Notes under the pieces: generated by a model
Told to the model about the DNA's origin: nothing
What the model saw: only the letters and a program-made list of their open reading frames with translations
The model's database searches: none
In this document: in pieces, positions 18,536 to 27,040 of the stretch
Numbering within the stretch: the stretch's first letter is position 1
Layout of the letters: each line of letters starts with the position of its first letter
Position numbers and translations under genes: made by a program
From: Pseudomonadales bacterium
GTDB taxonomy: Bacteria; Pseudomonadota; Gammaproteobacteria; Pseudomonadales; Azotimanducaceae
NCBI GenBank assembly: GCA_029251375.1
Contig: JAQXDL010000039.1
Span: 1-47,048, forward strand
Direction: 5' to 3'
Length of the DNA: 47,048 nucleotides

Positions 18536-19681
18536 ATGTTGAAGATCGCCAGTAAATTACCCCATGTAGGCACGACGATTTTTACCGTCATGTCACAAAT
18601 GGCCAACGAATATCAGGCGATCAATCTATCTCAAGGTTATCCCGATTTTAACGCACCCCAACCGCTGCTCGATCTCATGCAAAAGTATTTGAACGCTGGC
18701 ATGAACCAGTATCCACCGATGACCGGCGTAGCTTATTTGCGTCAGCAGATTGCTGCCAAAGTTGACAAGTTGTATAGCTGCACAGTTGACAGCGAAACAG
18801 AAATAACCGTGACATCAGGTGCCACAGAAGCTTTATTCGTTGCTATTCAAGCAACAATTGAGGCCGATGACGAAGTGATTGTTTTCGACCCTGTTTACGA
18901 TTCTTATGAGCCAGCCATTCAGTTAGCGGGTGGGCGAACAATTCACATCCCATTGGATGATAAGTTCAACATTAATTGGAACCTGGTTCGTGCGGCAGTG
19001 ACGAGTCGGACACGCATGATTATTGTTAACTCGCCACACAACCCGAGTGGTAGCACACTTAAAGCAGAAGATTTAGATCAACTGGAGGCCTTAACCGAAG
19101 ATTCGGATATTCTAGTATTATCCGATGAGGTCTATGAACATATGGTATTCAATAGCCTGGCTCATGAAAGTATATTACGTCGCCCAAAATTGAGAGAAAG
19201 AGCATTTGTTGTTTCTTCTTTTGGAAAAACTTATCACGCCACGGGATGGAAAGTCGCTTATTGCGTCGCCCCTGTAGCTTTAAGCGCAGAATTTCGCAAG
19301 GTTCATCAGTATGTAACCTTTACCACTCATACGCCGACGCAATGGGCACTTGCTGAATATATGGAAAACTATCCAGAGCATTACCTTGAGTTGCCTGCGT
19401 TCTATCAAGCAAAGCGAGATCTCTTTGTTGAAGAAATGAAAGACTCAAGGTTCAAGCTGACGCCTTCACAAGGCACCTATTTTCAACTAGCAGACTATAG
19501 TCAAATATCAGACAAATCGGATGTTGATTTTACTCACTGGCTCACGCAAGAAATTGGCGTTGCCGCCATTCCAATTTCAGTTTTCTACGATAAACCAACC
19601 CCTAGTCAACATGTTAGATTCTGTTTTGCGAAAGACGACGCAACCATTAGAGCCGCTTGTAAAATTTTAAGGGAGTTGTAA
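18536..19681 (+). CDS. PLP-dependent aminotransferase, methionine/glutamine-transaminase type (YbdL-like)
   Basis: The 381-residue protein is a fold-type I aminotransferase with INLSQGYPDFNAP at the N-terminus, the TSGATEALFVAI cofactor-binding loop, VNSPHNPSGS, DEVYEHMVF, and the PLP lysine in SSFGKTYHATGWKVAY (Lys231). The pattern is that of E. coli YbdL and of glutamine transaminase K, which transaminate methionine, aromatic amino acids or glutamine with 2-oxo acids. The gene immediately downstream encodes an omega-amidase-like nitrilase, a recognised functional partner. The gap between them is only 4 nt, so they form an operon. Confidence 0.93.
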   Translation: MLKIASKLPHVGTTIFTVMSQMANEYQAINLSQGYPDFNAPQPLLDLMQKYLNAGMNQYPPMTGVAYLRQQIAAKVDKLYSCTVDSETEITVTSGATEALFVAIQATIEADDEVIVFDPVYDSYEPAIQLAGGRTIHIPLDDKFNINWNLVRAAVTSRTRMIIVNSPHNPSGSTLKAEDLDQLEALTEDSDILVLSDEVYEHMVFNSLAHESILRRPKLRERAFVVSSFGKTYHATGWKVAYCVAPVALSAEFRKVHQYVTFTTHTPTQWALAEYMENYPEHYLELPAFYQAKRDLFVEEMKDSRFKLTPSQGTYFQLADYSQISDKSDVDFTHWLTQEIGVAAIPISVFYDKPTPSQHVRFCFAKDDATIRAACKILREL

Positions 19682-19685
19682 TCCA

Positions 19686-20489
19686 GTGAGTGAATATTTC
19701 GACATCACCGTCGTACAATCGGATTTAGTCTGGGAGAATATTGCAGCCAACATTGATCATTTTGATAAGCTTCTTGAGATTGAAAAGTTTGCCGAGACTT
19801 CTCCCGACCTTATTTTGTTACCAGAAATGTTTACCACCGGCTTTACCATGCAGTCACAAGCACTGGCTGAAACCATGCAAGACCAGACAGTGAGTTGGCT
19901 TAGAGAAAAAAGCGTGGCGCTGAACTGTGCCATCGCAGGCAGCGCGATTATAGTGGACGAAGGACAATTCTTTAATCGGTTTGTACTGGCGCAACCGAAG
20001 CAAGATCTGGTGTGGTACGACAAACGGCATTTGTTTCGTATGTCACAGGAGAATGATCACTACTCAGCCGGGCAATCGCACCAGTGTCTTGAGATCGGTG
20101 GTATCAGATTGAGTCCGCAAATATGTTATGACTTAAGGTTCCCAGCCTGGACCCGTAACCCTTCACCGTCAGCATTAGGTCACTATCAAATACAAACATT
20201 TGTTGCCAACTGGCCAGCTCGACGACGTAATCATTGGTTGAAATTATTGCAGGCACGAGCGATTGAAAACCAATGTTACGTTGTCGGCGTGAATCGTATC
20301 GGGTTAGATGGCAATGGCGTCGAGTACTGCGGTGACAGCGTTGTCGTCGATTTTCAGGGAGAAATCATTCTTGATATGAAGTCAAAAGCAGGCTTGGGCC
20401 ATCTCTCGCTCGATATGGACGCGCTTTCTGCCTACCGAGGCGACTTCCCTGCTTGGAAGGATAGTGATCGTTTTCAAATAGAAACCTAA
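19686..20489 (+). CDS. Nitrilase-superfamily omega-amidase (YafV/Nit2-like)
   Basis: The 267-residue protein has the Glu-Lys-Cys triad of carbon-nitrogen hydrolases: Glu47 (LLPEMFTTGF), Lys113 (YDKRHLF) and Cys147 (QICYDLRFP). Omega-amidases hydrolyse 2-oxoglutaramate or 2-oxosuccinamate to the dicarboxylic 2-oxo acid plus ammonia, pulling glutamine transamination forward. Together with the upstream aminotransferase this gives the glutamine transaminase/omega-amidase pathway, often used in methionine salvage. The start is a GTG with GGAG about 10 nt upstream, inside the end of the aminotransferase gene, which suggests translational coupling. Confidence 0.93.
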   Translation: MSEYFDITVVQSDLVWENIAANIDHFDKLLEIEKFAETSPDLILLPEMFTTGFTMQSQALAETMQDQTVSWLREKSVALNCAIAGSAIIVDEGQFFNRFVLAQPKQDLVWYDKRHLFRMSQENDHYSAGQSHQCLEIGGIRLSPQICYDLRFPAWTRNPSPSALGHYQIQTFVANWPARRRNHWLKLLQARAIENQCYVVGVNRIGLDGNGVEYCGDSVVVDFQGEIILDMKSKAGLGHLSLDMDALSAYRGDFPAWKDSDRFQIET

Positions 20490-20624
20490 AACAAAATGCT
20501 CCACATCCCTTTATTTGGACGACCCTCGCTTAGCCTAGGCTGTCCGCAACTCGATATGCGTATTTAGAAAGTTAACCCCTGCCATGTTAGAATGCCGACA
20601 GATATCGTTTCTGGAGACTCAAGA

Positions 20625-21857
20625 ATGTCACGCATCAATTTCGGCGCTTTTTTAGCACCACATCACCCCATCGGTGAGCATCCTATGTTGCAGTTTCAAC
20701 GTGACTTGGATCTTGTTGAGCATCTTGACCGACTGGGTTTTAACGAATTCTGGTGTGGTGAACATCACTCAACCGGTTGGGAAACCATAGCATCACCTGA
20801 AATGTTTCTGGCAGCGGCTGGTCAACGTAGCCACCGAATCAAACTCGGTACCGGCGTTGTCTCTCTGCCTTATCATCATCCTTACAATGTTGCTCAGCGT
20901 ATGGTGCAACTTGATCATATGACTGGCGGCAGAGCCATTTTCGGATCCGGCCCAGGCGCATTGCCTAGTGACGCCTATACATTAGGTATAGATCCAATGA
21001 CGCAGCGCGATCGACAGGACGAAGCAATCGGTGTTATTAAACGACTGATGAAAGGTGAAGCACGTTTCGATCATGAGTCCGAATGGTTTACGCTGAAGAA
21101 CGCCGCATTACAATTGTTACCACTTCAGGAAGATATGGAGTTTGTTGTCGCCTCAATGATTAGCCCATCTGGTATGACGTTAGCGGGCAAATACGGTGCA
21201 GGTGCCCTTTCGATTGGTTCAATGTCGACTGCAGGATTGCAATCCTTGCCACTACAATGGAGCTTCGCTCAGGATAGTGCCGAGAAACACGGCCAGTCGG
21301 TCGATCGCTCAAACTGGCGCATCGTCATGAATTTCCACATTGCTGAGACTAGAGAGCAGGCAAGAGAAGAAGCAAAACACGGGCTCATGAGATGGCACAA
21401 TGAATACACCGTTGGAACGCTCATGCGACCTGGCGCCGAGATCTATGAATCACCGGACGAAGCTGTTGACGCGATGGCTTTTGGTGATAACGCCGCAATT
21501 GTTATCGGCACACCGGACGACTTGATTGATTCTATTCGTAAGATGTATGAGCTCACCGGTGGATTCGGCACCGTTATAGGATTTGTCCATGACTGGTGTA
21601 CACCTGAGCAAAACTTTAGGAGCTGGGACAGAGTCGCCCGTTACGTTGTACCGGAGATTAACGGTTACCTAAACGCCTATCGGTCATCGCAACAGGATGT
21701 GATTGAAAATAGAGAAGTATTTGACCGGGCTGGCGAAGCCGTCGTTTCAAAGATTATGGAAAATGAAAAGGCTGTCCAAGCACTTAGCGATGAAGCAAAT
21801 GCTGCATCAGCGATTCAGAGCCATAATGCCCCTGATCTAAGCAAGGTCGGTAAATAG
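20625..21857 (+). CDS. Luciferase-like flavin monooxygenase (limonene-monooxygenase-like LLM protein)
   Basis: The LLM barrel is clear: NFGAFLAPHHPIGEHPML, EFWCGEHHSTGWETIASPEMF, KLGTGVVSLPYHHPYNVAQRM, FGSGPGALPSDAYTLGI, and WCTPEQNFRSWDRVARYVVPE near the end. The layout matches the large LLM group that includes proteins named limonene 1,2-monooxygenase, so it probably uses reduced flavin to oxygenate a hydrophobic substrate. I place the start at the ATG at 20625, which has a GGAG site 9 nt upstream; an ATG at 20592 would add 11 residues. It is only about 28% of the way between the two catabolic islands and has no operon partner. Confidence 0.9.
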   Translation: MSRINFGAFLAPHHPIGEHPMLQFQRDLDLVEHLDRLGFNEFWCGEHHSTGWETIASPEMFLAAAGQRSHRIKLGTGVVSLPYHHPYNVAQRMVQLDHMTGGRAIFGSGPGALPSDAYTLGIDPMTQRDRQDEAIGVIKRLMKGEARFDHESEWFTLKNAALQLLPLQEDMEFVVASMISPSGMTLAGKYGAGALSIGSMSTAGLQSLPLQWSFAQDSAEKHGQSVDRSNWRIVMNFHIAETREQAREEAKHGLMRWHNEYTVGTLMRPGAEIYESPDEAVDAMAFGDNAAIVIGTPDDLIDSIRKMYELTGGFGTVIGFVHDWCTPEQNFRSWDRVARYVVPEINGYLNAYRSSQQDVIENREVFDRAGEAVVSKIMENEKAVQALSDEANAASAIQSHNAPDLSKVGK

Positions 21858-22035
21858 CTCAGGCCTTTTGCTTGTTAATGTCACCAAGCGCACTGTTAAG
21901 TGTTAAGGCTGCGTCAGCATGCGTCGCTGAGGTGTCATGTAACGATTGGCATGCAGAGACTGGCATGTAAGGTTCGATATCCTGTTGTCCGAGTGTTAAG
22001 TTTAATAGTGCGACTGCGGGTAACGGGAGATCTTT

Positions 22036-22848
22036 ATGGTTGAACTGAAAATTCCACGAGCACACTCGAATGATTGGTATGACAATTTAGCCAAAAGCCA
22101 AGCGGGCTATTTCTATCCATGGCAATCGACGATTGGCGAGCATAATGGCGAAGAAAGTTTCCTTGCTTTGATTCGTCAGCACTTAACAGCCAAAACCCAC
22201 ATACTGGAAGTCGGCTGCGGCCACGGTGAACTGGCCCTATCACTTGTCAACGAATGTGAATCGATCATTGCCTACGATCGGGTCCCGCAATATATCGAAC
22301 TCGCTCAAAACAACGCCAAGCAAAACGCAGCGAACACATCAAGCCTGACTTACCTTTGTCACGAAGCGCTTGAATCAGATTCAGTTACCCTACCTGCCAA
22401 AGATAATTCCATTGATATGATTATAGGCCGACGGGCTCCCCTGCACTGGATTGCTGACGCTAAACGAGTATGCAAACCTGGCGCGGTGCTCATTGCGCTG
22501 TGCCCCATGGAAGAGCCAATCCCCGCTTGGTCGAGCAAGTTGCCATCTAGGCTTCACTATGAAAATTCGGGTAGACACACGGGCAGTGGTTCAATCCATC
22601 AGTCAGTGGATAACCGGCTGCATCAAGCCGGATTAATGCTGGATAGTGGCTGGGGTTTTGACGTGCCAGAAGTCTTTGCTAGTCGAGAAGCGTTGTACAA
22701 TATGATTACTTGGGGTCTACCCGCGCAACAGGTACCCCCAATTGAAGATATCGCCACAAAACTCGATGGTATATTTGACAGATATGCCACATCGGCAGGG
22801 ATAGAGTTACGACATTGTCGATATCTGTGGCGTGCATTTATCCACTAG
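22036..22848 (+). CDS. Class I SAM-dependent methyltransferase
   Basis: The 270-residue protein carries SAM-binding motif I (ILEVGCGHGELALSL, about residues 56-70), an acidic motif II (ESIIAYDRVPQYIELA) and a motif IV region (NSIDMIIGRRAPLHWI). The N-terminal DNLAKSQAGYFYPWQSTIG is typical of a small-molecule methyltransferase subgroup. The substrate is unknown. The ATG follows a GGGAGA site. The MraY-like gene lies 157 nt downstream on the same strand; whether they are related is unclear. Confidence 0.88.
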   Translation: MVELKIPRAHSNDWYDNLAKSQAGYFYPWQSTIGEHNGEESFLALIRQHLTAKTHILEVGCGHGELALSLVNECESIIAYDRVPQYIELAQNNAKQNAANTSSLTYLCHEALESDSVTLPAKDNSIDMIIGRRAPLHWIADAKRVCKPGAVLIALCPMEEPIPAWSSKLPSRLHYENSGRHTGSGSIHQSVDNRLHQAGLMLDSGWGFDVPEVFASREALYNMITWGLPAQQVPPIEDIATKLDGIFDRYATSAGIELRHCRYLWRAFIH

Positions 22849-23005
22849 CTGAAACCTAAAGCAGCCAAAGTTTTAGCAGCGAAAACCAATTCTCACTCAA
22901 TTTGAGACTGACTTCACTATCCTATGCGCATATCTCCCCTAAGCATCCATTTAATTCTTTGAATAAAACCCTATAATCTATTTCCAAACCAGTTGGGGTC
23001 AAATC

Positions 23006-24055
23006 TTGCTTTATTATCTCGGACAATATTTTGCAGACGTTTCAGGTCCGTTTCGTCTTCTGACGTCATACATTTTCTTGGCCGGTTTAGGTACAGCATT
23101 AGGTGCTGGCTTTACATGGTGGGCGCTGCCTCGACTGTGGCAAGTATTGCCAACGGATAAAGGCAGAGAGTTCGCCGTTGATGCATCAAAGAGTATCGGC
23201 AAACCGGTCAGTGCCGGCGTTCTGTTCATACCTGCATTTGCTGTTATCACGCTGCTAGTCGTGCCATTCGACTGGATGTATTTGCAGTTAATGGCTTGTG
23301 TACTCGTTGCCATGCTGGTCGGCTATTTTGACGATGTCGCTGTCGGTGGGTGGAGCGAATACCGTCTTGGCCTCATCGATCTTGTGGTTGCCGTTAGTGC
23401 GTCCATGATTATCTGTCAGATGCAGCCCTACACGATATGGTTACCCCTATTCAAAGAAGCATTTGTGATCAGCCCTTGGTTATTCATTGCTGGGGCGACA
23501 ATCCTTATTTGGGTGTCGATCAATGCCACAAATTGCACAGACGGCGTCGATGGTTTATCGGCAAGCTTGTCCGGTATGGGCATCTTGTTCCTTGGCGCGA
23601 TCCTCTATGGCATCGTTGGCCGTGCGGATATCGCCAACTATCTACTTGTACCCCACTACGTTAACGGCGCGGACTGGGCGATCATGTCTTTCGTGCTGGT
23701 TGGCTGTTTGGCTGGATACTTATGGCACAATAGCTATCCCAGCGCCGTACTCATGGGAGATGCAGGTTCGAGACCTATCGGCCTGATGTTGGGCGTATTA
23801 GTTTTGGCTTGTGGTAACCCTTTTCTGATTTTTGTGGTGGCATTTGTTGTCATCGTAAATGGGGCGACAGGCTTGATTAAAGTGGCGCTGCTGAGGTTCT
23901 TCAAGATCGGGATTTTTGGACAAGTTCGCTACCCTCTGCACGATCACGTTCGACATAACATGGGATGGTCTAATACTCAGGTTCTCGTCAGGTTTGTCAT
24001 TCTGCAAGCGGTGGGTACCCCTTTGCTGATGGTTTTGCTGCTTAAAGTTCGCTAA
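23006..24055 (+). CDS. MraY-like polyprenyl-phosphate phosphosugar transferase (glycosyltransferase family 4), stand-alone
   Basis: The 349-residue protein is a polytopic membrane protein (about 9-10 hydrophobic helices). MraY-type landmarks are GKPVSAG (MraY: G-T-P-T-M-G-G), Asp109-Asp110 in VGYFDDV, NATNCTDGVDGL (residues 173-183), LMGDAGSRPIGLMLG and a PLHDHVRHNMGW block where MraY has its P-I-H-H-H loop. The last (His-Asp-His at 312-314) differs from the canonical His triplet. It should transfer a phospho-sugar from a UDP-sugar to undecaprenyl phosphate. No division/cell-wall genes surround it, so it is more likely a paralogue than the housekeeping MraY. The start is TTG with a GGGG upstream; no ATG is close. 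Confidence 0.88.
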   Translation: MLYYLGQYFADVSGPFRLLTSYIFLAGLGTALGAGFTWWALPRLWQVLPTDKGREFAVDASKSIGKPVSAGVLFIPAFAVITLLVVPFDWMYLQLMACVLVAMLVGYFDDVAVGGWSEYRLGLIDLVVAVSASMIICQMQPYTIWLPLFKEAFVISPWLFIAGATILIWVSINATNCTDGVDGLSASLSGMGILFLGAILYGIVGRADIANYLLVPHYVNGADWAIMSFVLVGCLAGYLWHNSYPSAVLMGDAGSRPIGLMLGVLVLACGNPFLIFVVAFVVIVNGATGLIKVALLRFFKIGIFGQVRYPLHDHVRHNMGWSNTQVLVRFVILQAVGTPLLMVLLLKVR

Positions 24056-24126
24056 CTGCAAGGCAGCTCGTTAGCCAAACAGTTCATGAAACTGGTGCAC
24101 TTATGAGAGTTAGCGAGTGACATCGA

Positions 24127-24521
24127 GAAGGACTAAACTTCAGTTTTCAAACACCTTGTCACAACAATTTATCTCTGTTCTCAAACTCGCCAATCCCAAC
24201 TTATCTGATCGCGCCATCTCAATCGGAAACGAAGAAATCAGTCAAATGGTCGATACAGAGTTTGCGAACGGCACGCTATAAACGCGTATCTATAAAATAT
24301 ATGGCGACACCTTCACGGCACAGGAGCTTAAACAGCTCGTCACATTTCATCAGTTCCCGGTTGGCCAGAAAGCAAATCGTTTGATACCTTAACTGATGAG
24401 ACAAAGTTTGATCGCCGCGGAGAGTTGGTCGAGTGAATTGGGGCCGAGAATCTCTCAACGTATCTTGATTAGATTTAGTGAAGAAGGCATATCAGTGAAG
24501 ACAAAGATTCCGAGCCAGTAA
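24127..24521 (+). pseudogene. Remnant of a DUF2059-domain gene
   Basis: One continuous reading frame encodes a recognisable DUF2059 core: YKIYGDTFTAQELKQLVTFH, then QFPVGQKANRLIP, a stop, and LMRQSLIAAESWSSELGPRI. The first stop in this frame is TAA at 24279-24281. The second, at 24390-24392, replaces a position where homologues usually have Gln (CAA to TAA fits a single transition). The frame ends at TAA 24519-24521. No good start codon precedes it. The stops are TAA, so recoding as selenocysteine does not apply. The DUF2059 assignment rests on the F-T-x-x-E-L ... P-V-G-Q-K pattern. Confidence 0.72.
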
Positions 24522-24667
24522 ACTAGGTTTGGTTAAAACCTGATTATTTATCTCTTCTAATCAACGCTCGAAAAAACGTTATCCTATTTTTTGATGATTT
24601 TTTGAAGCATTAATTGATGCTCTATGCGCTAACTTATTGGCCGTTACGAAGGGCTTCGATTTCCTGC
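24522..24667. other. Intergenic gap after the DUF2059 remnant, nothing recognised
   Basis: AT-rich sequence between the pseudogene and the convergent GNAT gene. I see no gene, RNA or convincing terminator hairpin. With the pseudogene, the gene-free stretch from 24056 to 24667 is 612 bp. Confidence 0.5.
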
Positions 24668-25243
24668 TTACAAATGCTTTGGATTGATTAATGACGTGAG
24701 TATATGATCTTCCCACTGACCATTGATTAGCAGTAACTGCTTCGCCCTGCCTTCAATTTCAAAGCCTAATTTCGCCAGCAGCTTGCCGCTCCTTTCGTTG
24801 CCCGGAATGTAGTTAGCCATAATCCTATGCAGCCGTTGTTGTTCGAAGATGTAGGTAATAGCGACGCTCAACGCCTCAAACATTTTACCTTGTCCTTCAT
24901 GGCTAGCTGCCAACGCGTAGCCTAAGTGACAGGACTGAAAAGTTCCTCTGACAATATTTGTAAAGTTACAAACCCCAATGATTTCTTGTTGTGGTTTATC
25001 GAACATCACGAGCGCGAGACTGCTGCCGTGTCTGAAATCTCTGATAGACGCGCTGAGTTGGTACTCCCAAAAACCTTGCGTATAAAATTCAGGTTTGCGA
25101 GTAGGTTCCCATGCGGTCAGATGCTGGCGATTCTCCTTTCGAAATATGGCCATGAGTTTAGCGTCTTGCTGATGAGCGAGACGTAAACAAAGACGCTCCG
25201 TTTCGATGAAAGGAAGATCCTGATGATTAAACTGTTGCGCCAT
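24668..25243 (-). CDS. GNAT acetyltransferase, RimJ/RimL type
   Basis: The protein (191 residues from the ATG at 25243) opens with IETERLCLRLAHQQDAKLM, typical of RimJ/RimL-like N-acetyltransferases. It has a C-FTNIVRGTFQSCHLGYAL strand, an acetyl-CoA loop region around ASHEGQGKMFEAL, and NERSGKLLAKLGFEIEGRAKQ near the C-terminus. It may acetylate a protein N-terminus or a small molecule. The ATG has an AGGTGG site; an in-frame GTG at 25258 directly abutting the upstream stop is an alternative. It lies directly behind the SDR gene and is surely co-transcribed. Confidence 0.88.
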   Translation of the reverse strand: MAQQFNHQDLPFIETERLCLRLAHQQDAKLMAIFRKENRQHLTAWEPTRKPEFYTQGFWEYQLSASIRDFRHGSSLALVMFDKPQQEIIGVCNFTNIVRGTFQSCHLGYALAASHEGQGKMFEALSVAITYIFEQQRLHRIMANYIPGNERSGKLLAKLGFEIEGRAKQLLLINGQWEDHILTSLINPKHL

Positions 25244-25258
25244 GTTGTCTAGGTCCAC

Positions 25259-26110
25259 CTAATCATGGGGTTTAAATTCTTCATTCAACATTAACGACGA
25301 CGCAACCTCCTTAAATGTCTCGTAATCGACATCGTCACCTAACTCAATGCCCTCGTTGACACACATCTTGAGTATCGAAAAGTTACCCCCTGACGCCTGC
25401 AATATGACGCCGTTTGGGGCATCGTCTGAACTAAGGTAGAGAACTGCGGGACTCACTTGCTCCGGTTTACCGCGCAGGATTCCCGAAGGTAATCCTTCTG
25501 TCATTCGTGTTGTTGCACCGGGTGCCAAACAATTTGTGCGTATGCCCCGTTTTGCACCTTCAAGCTTGAGTACATTCATGAAGCCAAGAAGACCCATTTT
25601 AGCTGTACCGTAATTGGCCTGGCCAAAATTCCCAAAAATGCCACTACCTGAACTGGTTAACACAATCCGCCCCCAACCATTGCTAGACATGACTGGCCAA
25701 GCGGCTTTAGTAACATAAACACTACCAAGTAGATGCACATCCAATACAGCCCGAAAATTATCCATGGTCACATTTGTGAAGGTTTTGTCTCGAAGAATGC
25801 CTGCATTATTGATGAGGATATCCACGGAACCAAAGGTATCCATTGCCGTGTTAACAATACTTTGTGCTTCAGAAACGATGGCGACGGAGGCAGTATTGGC
25901 AACCGCGACACCACCGATTTCAGTGATTTCATCAACAACAGATTGCGCTGTGTTACTTGAGCCTGTGCCGTCTACACCACCACCCGAATCATTAACGACA
26001 ACTTTCGCACCTCGACGCGCAAACTCAATAGCATGTGATCGTCCAAGGCCGCGGCCTGCACCCGTAACGATAACAACCTTATCCTCAAACTCGTCAGCAG
26101 TATTATTCAT
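25259..26110 (-). CDS. SDR dehydrogenase, peroxisomal multifunctional-enzyme (HSD17B4)-like
   Basis: The 283-residue protein has the SDR cofactor motif TGAGRGLGRSHA, an NNAG motif in [14 protein letters not shown], Ser plus the Y-x-x-x-K pair in SSGSGIFGNFGQANYGTAK, and APGATTRMTE. The phrases GILRDKTF and GNFGQANY are typical of the 3-hydroxyacyl-CoA dehydrogenase domain of MFE-2/HSD17B4. It probably oxidises a 3-hydroxyacyl-CoA with NAD+. It resembles the SDR at 41455-42360. The GNAT gene follows without a gap. Confidence 0.92.
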   Translation of the reverse strand: MNNTADEFEDKVVIVTGAGRGLGRSHAIEFARRGAKVVVNDSGGGVDGTGSSNTAQSVVDEITEIGGVAVANTASVAIVSEAQSIVNTAMDTFGSVDILINNAGILRDKTFTNVTMDNFRAVLDVHLLGSVYVTKAAWPVMSSNGWGRIVLTSSGSGIFGNFGQANYGTAKMGLLGFMNVLKLEGAKRGIRTNCLAPGATTRMTEGLPSGILRGKPEQVSPAVLYLSSDDAPNGVILQASGGNFSILKMCVNEGIELGDDVDYETFKEVASSLMLNEEFKPHD

Positions 26111-26254
26111 AGCGTTACCGAATTAGGTAAAGCTTCAGCGTAGCGATTCTTCAATGTTGAGACAAATGGTATTTTTATCGCAGCGCATCATTTCAGCGTC
26201 CAATATTGACTCAAAAATAGCACCCGTAAGCTCCTCTGCCTAAGGGTATATTCG

Positions 26255-26344
26255 ATGTCCGATCAAGCAACGCAGGCAAAACTGTTCGCCGAAAACATGC
26301 TTGAACTAGCCCATTCCCGCTGGGTACTAAGTCTTTGGTACTAA
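26255..26344 (+). other. Possible 29-codon truncated gene start
   Basis: An ATG frame (beginning MSDQATQAKLFAENMLELAH) runs into a TAA at 26342-26344 inside the 14-bp tandem repeats. It reads like the beginning of a real helical protein but has no strong ribosome site and no continuation. It may be a gene remnant or chance. Confidence 0.22.
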
Positions 26345-26364
26345 GTCCTTGGTATTAAGTCCTG
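26323..26364. repeat. Three 14-bp tandem repeats
   Basis: Units GGTACTAAGTCTTT (26323-26336), GGTACTAAGTCCTT (26337-26350) and GGTATTAAGTCCTG (26351-26364) lie head to tail. The last overlaps the stop end of the leftward GNAT gene. Confidence 0.85.
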
Positions 26365-26852
26365 AGGGTGCGTGTTAGGTGTTTGATGAGGATGACGTAA
26401 TCGATGTCATTCTTCGCGTCGACAAAATAACTCAGGTCGTCATAACCAAAACTTCTGTAGAGATGCATCGCGCGGCGATTGAATTTTGCAACGGTAAGAC
26501 GAACAGATGTTGGCTCAAATGTTTGAATGGCAAAACGCTCAATGGTTTCAAAAAATTCAGCACCGTTACCATGGCCTGTATAGTTTGGTTTCATGCCGAG
26601 TCCAATATCTAAAGCCTGAAGAGAGTAATCCCCTCCCGCAACCTGGCCATCCCTGCCATATGAACAGAAACCGATAAAAGCATCCTTTCTATCCAAAATA
26701 GAATGAAAAGCAAACTCAGGTCGAAGAAACTGCTCAACGTAGAAGGTATTGCGACCATCCTGGGGAGGGTCATAGAAATCGTATGGTATTGGATAACGCC
26801 AGGTCAAAATTTCCCTAGCGTGCTCTTCATTGATGGCTTCAATCGTAAACAC
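26355..26852 (-). CDS. GNAT-family N-acetyltransferase
   Basis: The 165-residue product has the GNAT layout: an N-terminal MFTIEAINEEHAREILTWRYP, a central strand LDIGLGMKPNYTGHGNGAEFFETIERFA containing the acetyl-CoA loop (G-x-G-N/x-G), and TVAKFNRRAMHLYRSFGYDDLSYF, the usual C-terminal N-x-R-A-x-x-L-Y-x-x-x-G-F signature. The substrate is unknown. The start is GTG at 26852. It is divergent from the selenoprotein gene. Its last codons overlap the 14-bp repeats. Confidence 0.85.
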   Translation of the reverse strand: MFTIEAINEEHAREILTWRYPIPYDFYDPPQDGRNTFYVEQFLRPEFAFHSILDRKDAFIGFCSYGRDGQVAGGDYSLQALDIGLGMKPNYTGHGNGAEFFETIERFAIQTFEPTSVRLTVAKFNRRAMHLYRSFGYDDLSYFVDAKNDIDYVILIKHLTRTLRT

Positions 26853-27040
26853 CCGAACCCTAATCCTGTTTTCAATTTTAAACGGTCGTCACGTTAATAT
26901 TTATAACATACTGCAAACCATTTGATTATGACCGACTTAAAATGATTAAGTACGGTTGCGTGTGTTTTTCCCGTCGTGTTAACGACTTAACGGAAATAAT
27001 TCGTTGAAATAATTCGCCCCGACTCAAGGTTTTAACTACG

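Noticed and set aside
20531-20540. Palindrome AGCCTAGGCT before the LLM gene as an operator
   Set aside because: A single 10-bp palindrome with no regulator nearby and no second copy seen.
24279-24392. Stops in the DUF2059 frame as recoded codons
   Set aside because: Both are TAA, which is not recoded as selenocysteine, and no start codon or hairpin supports expression; a pseudogene is simpler.
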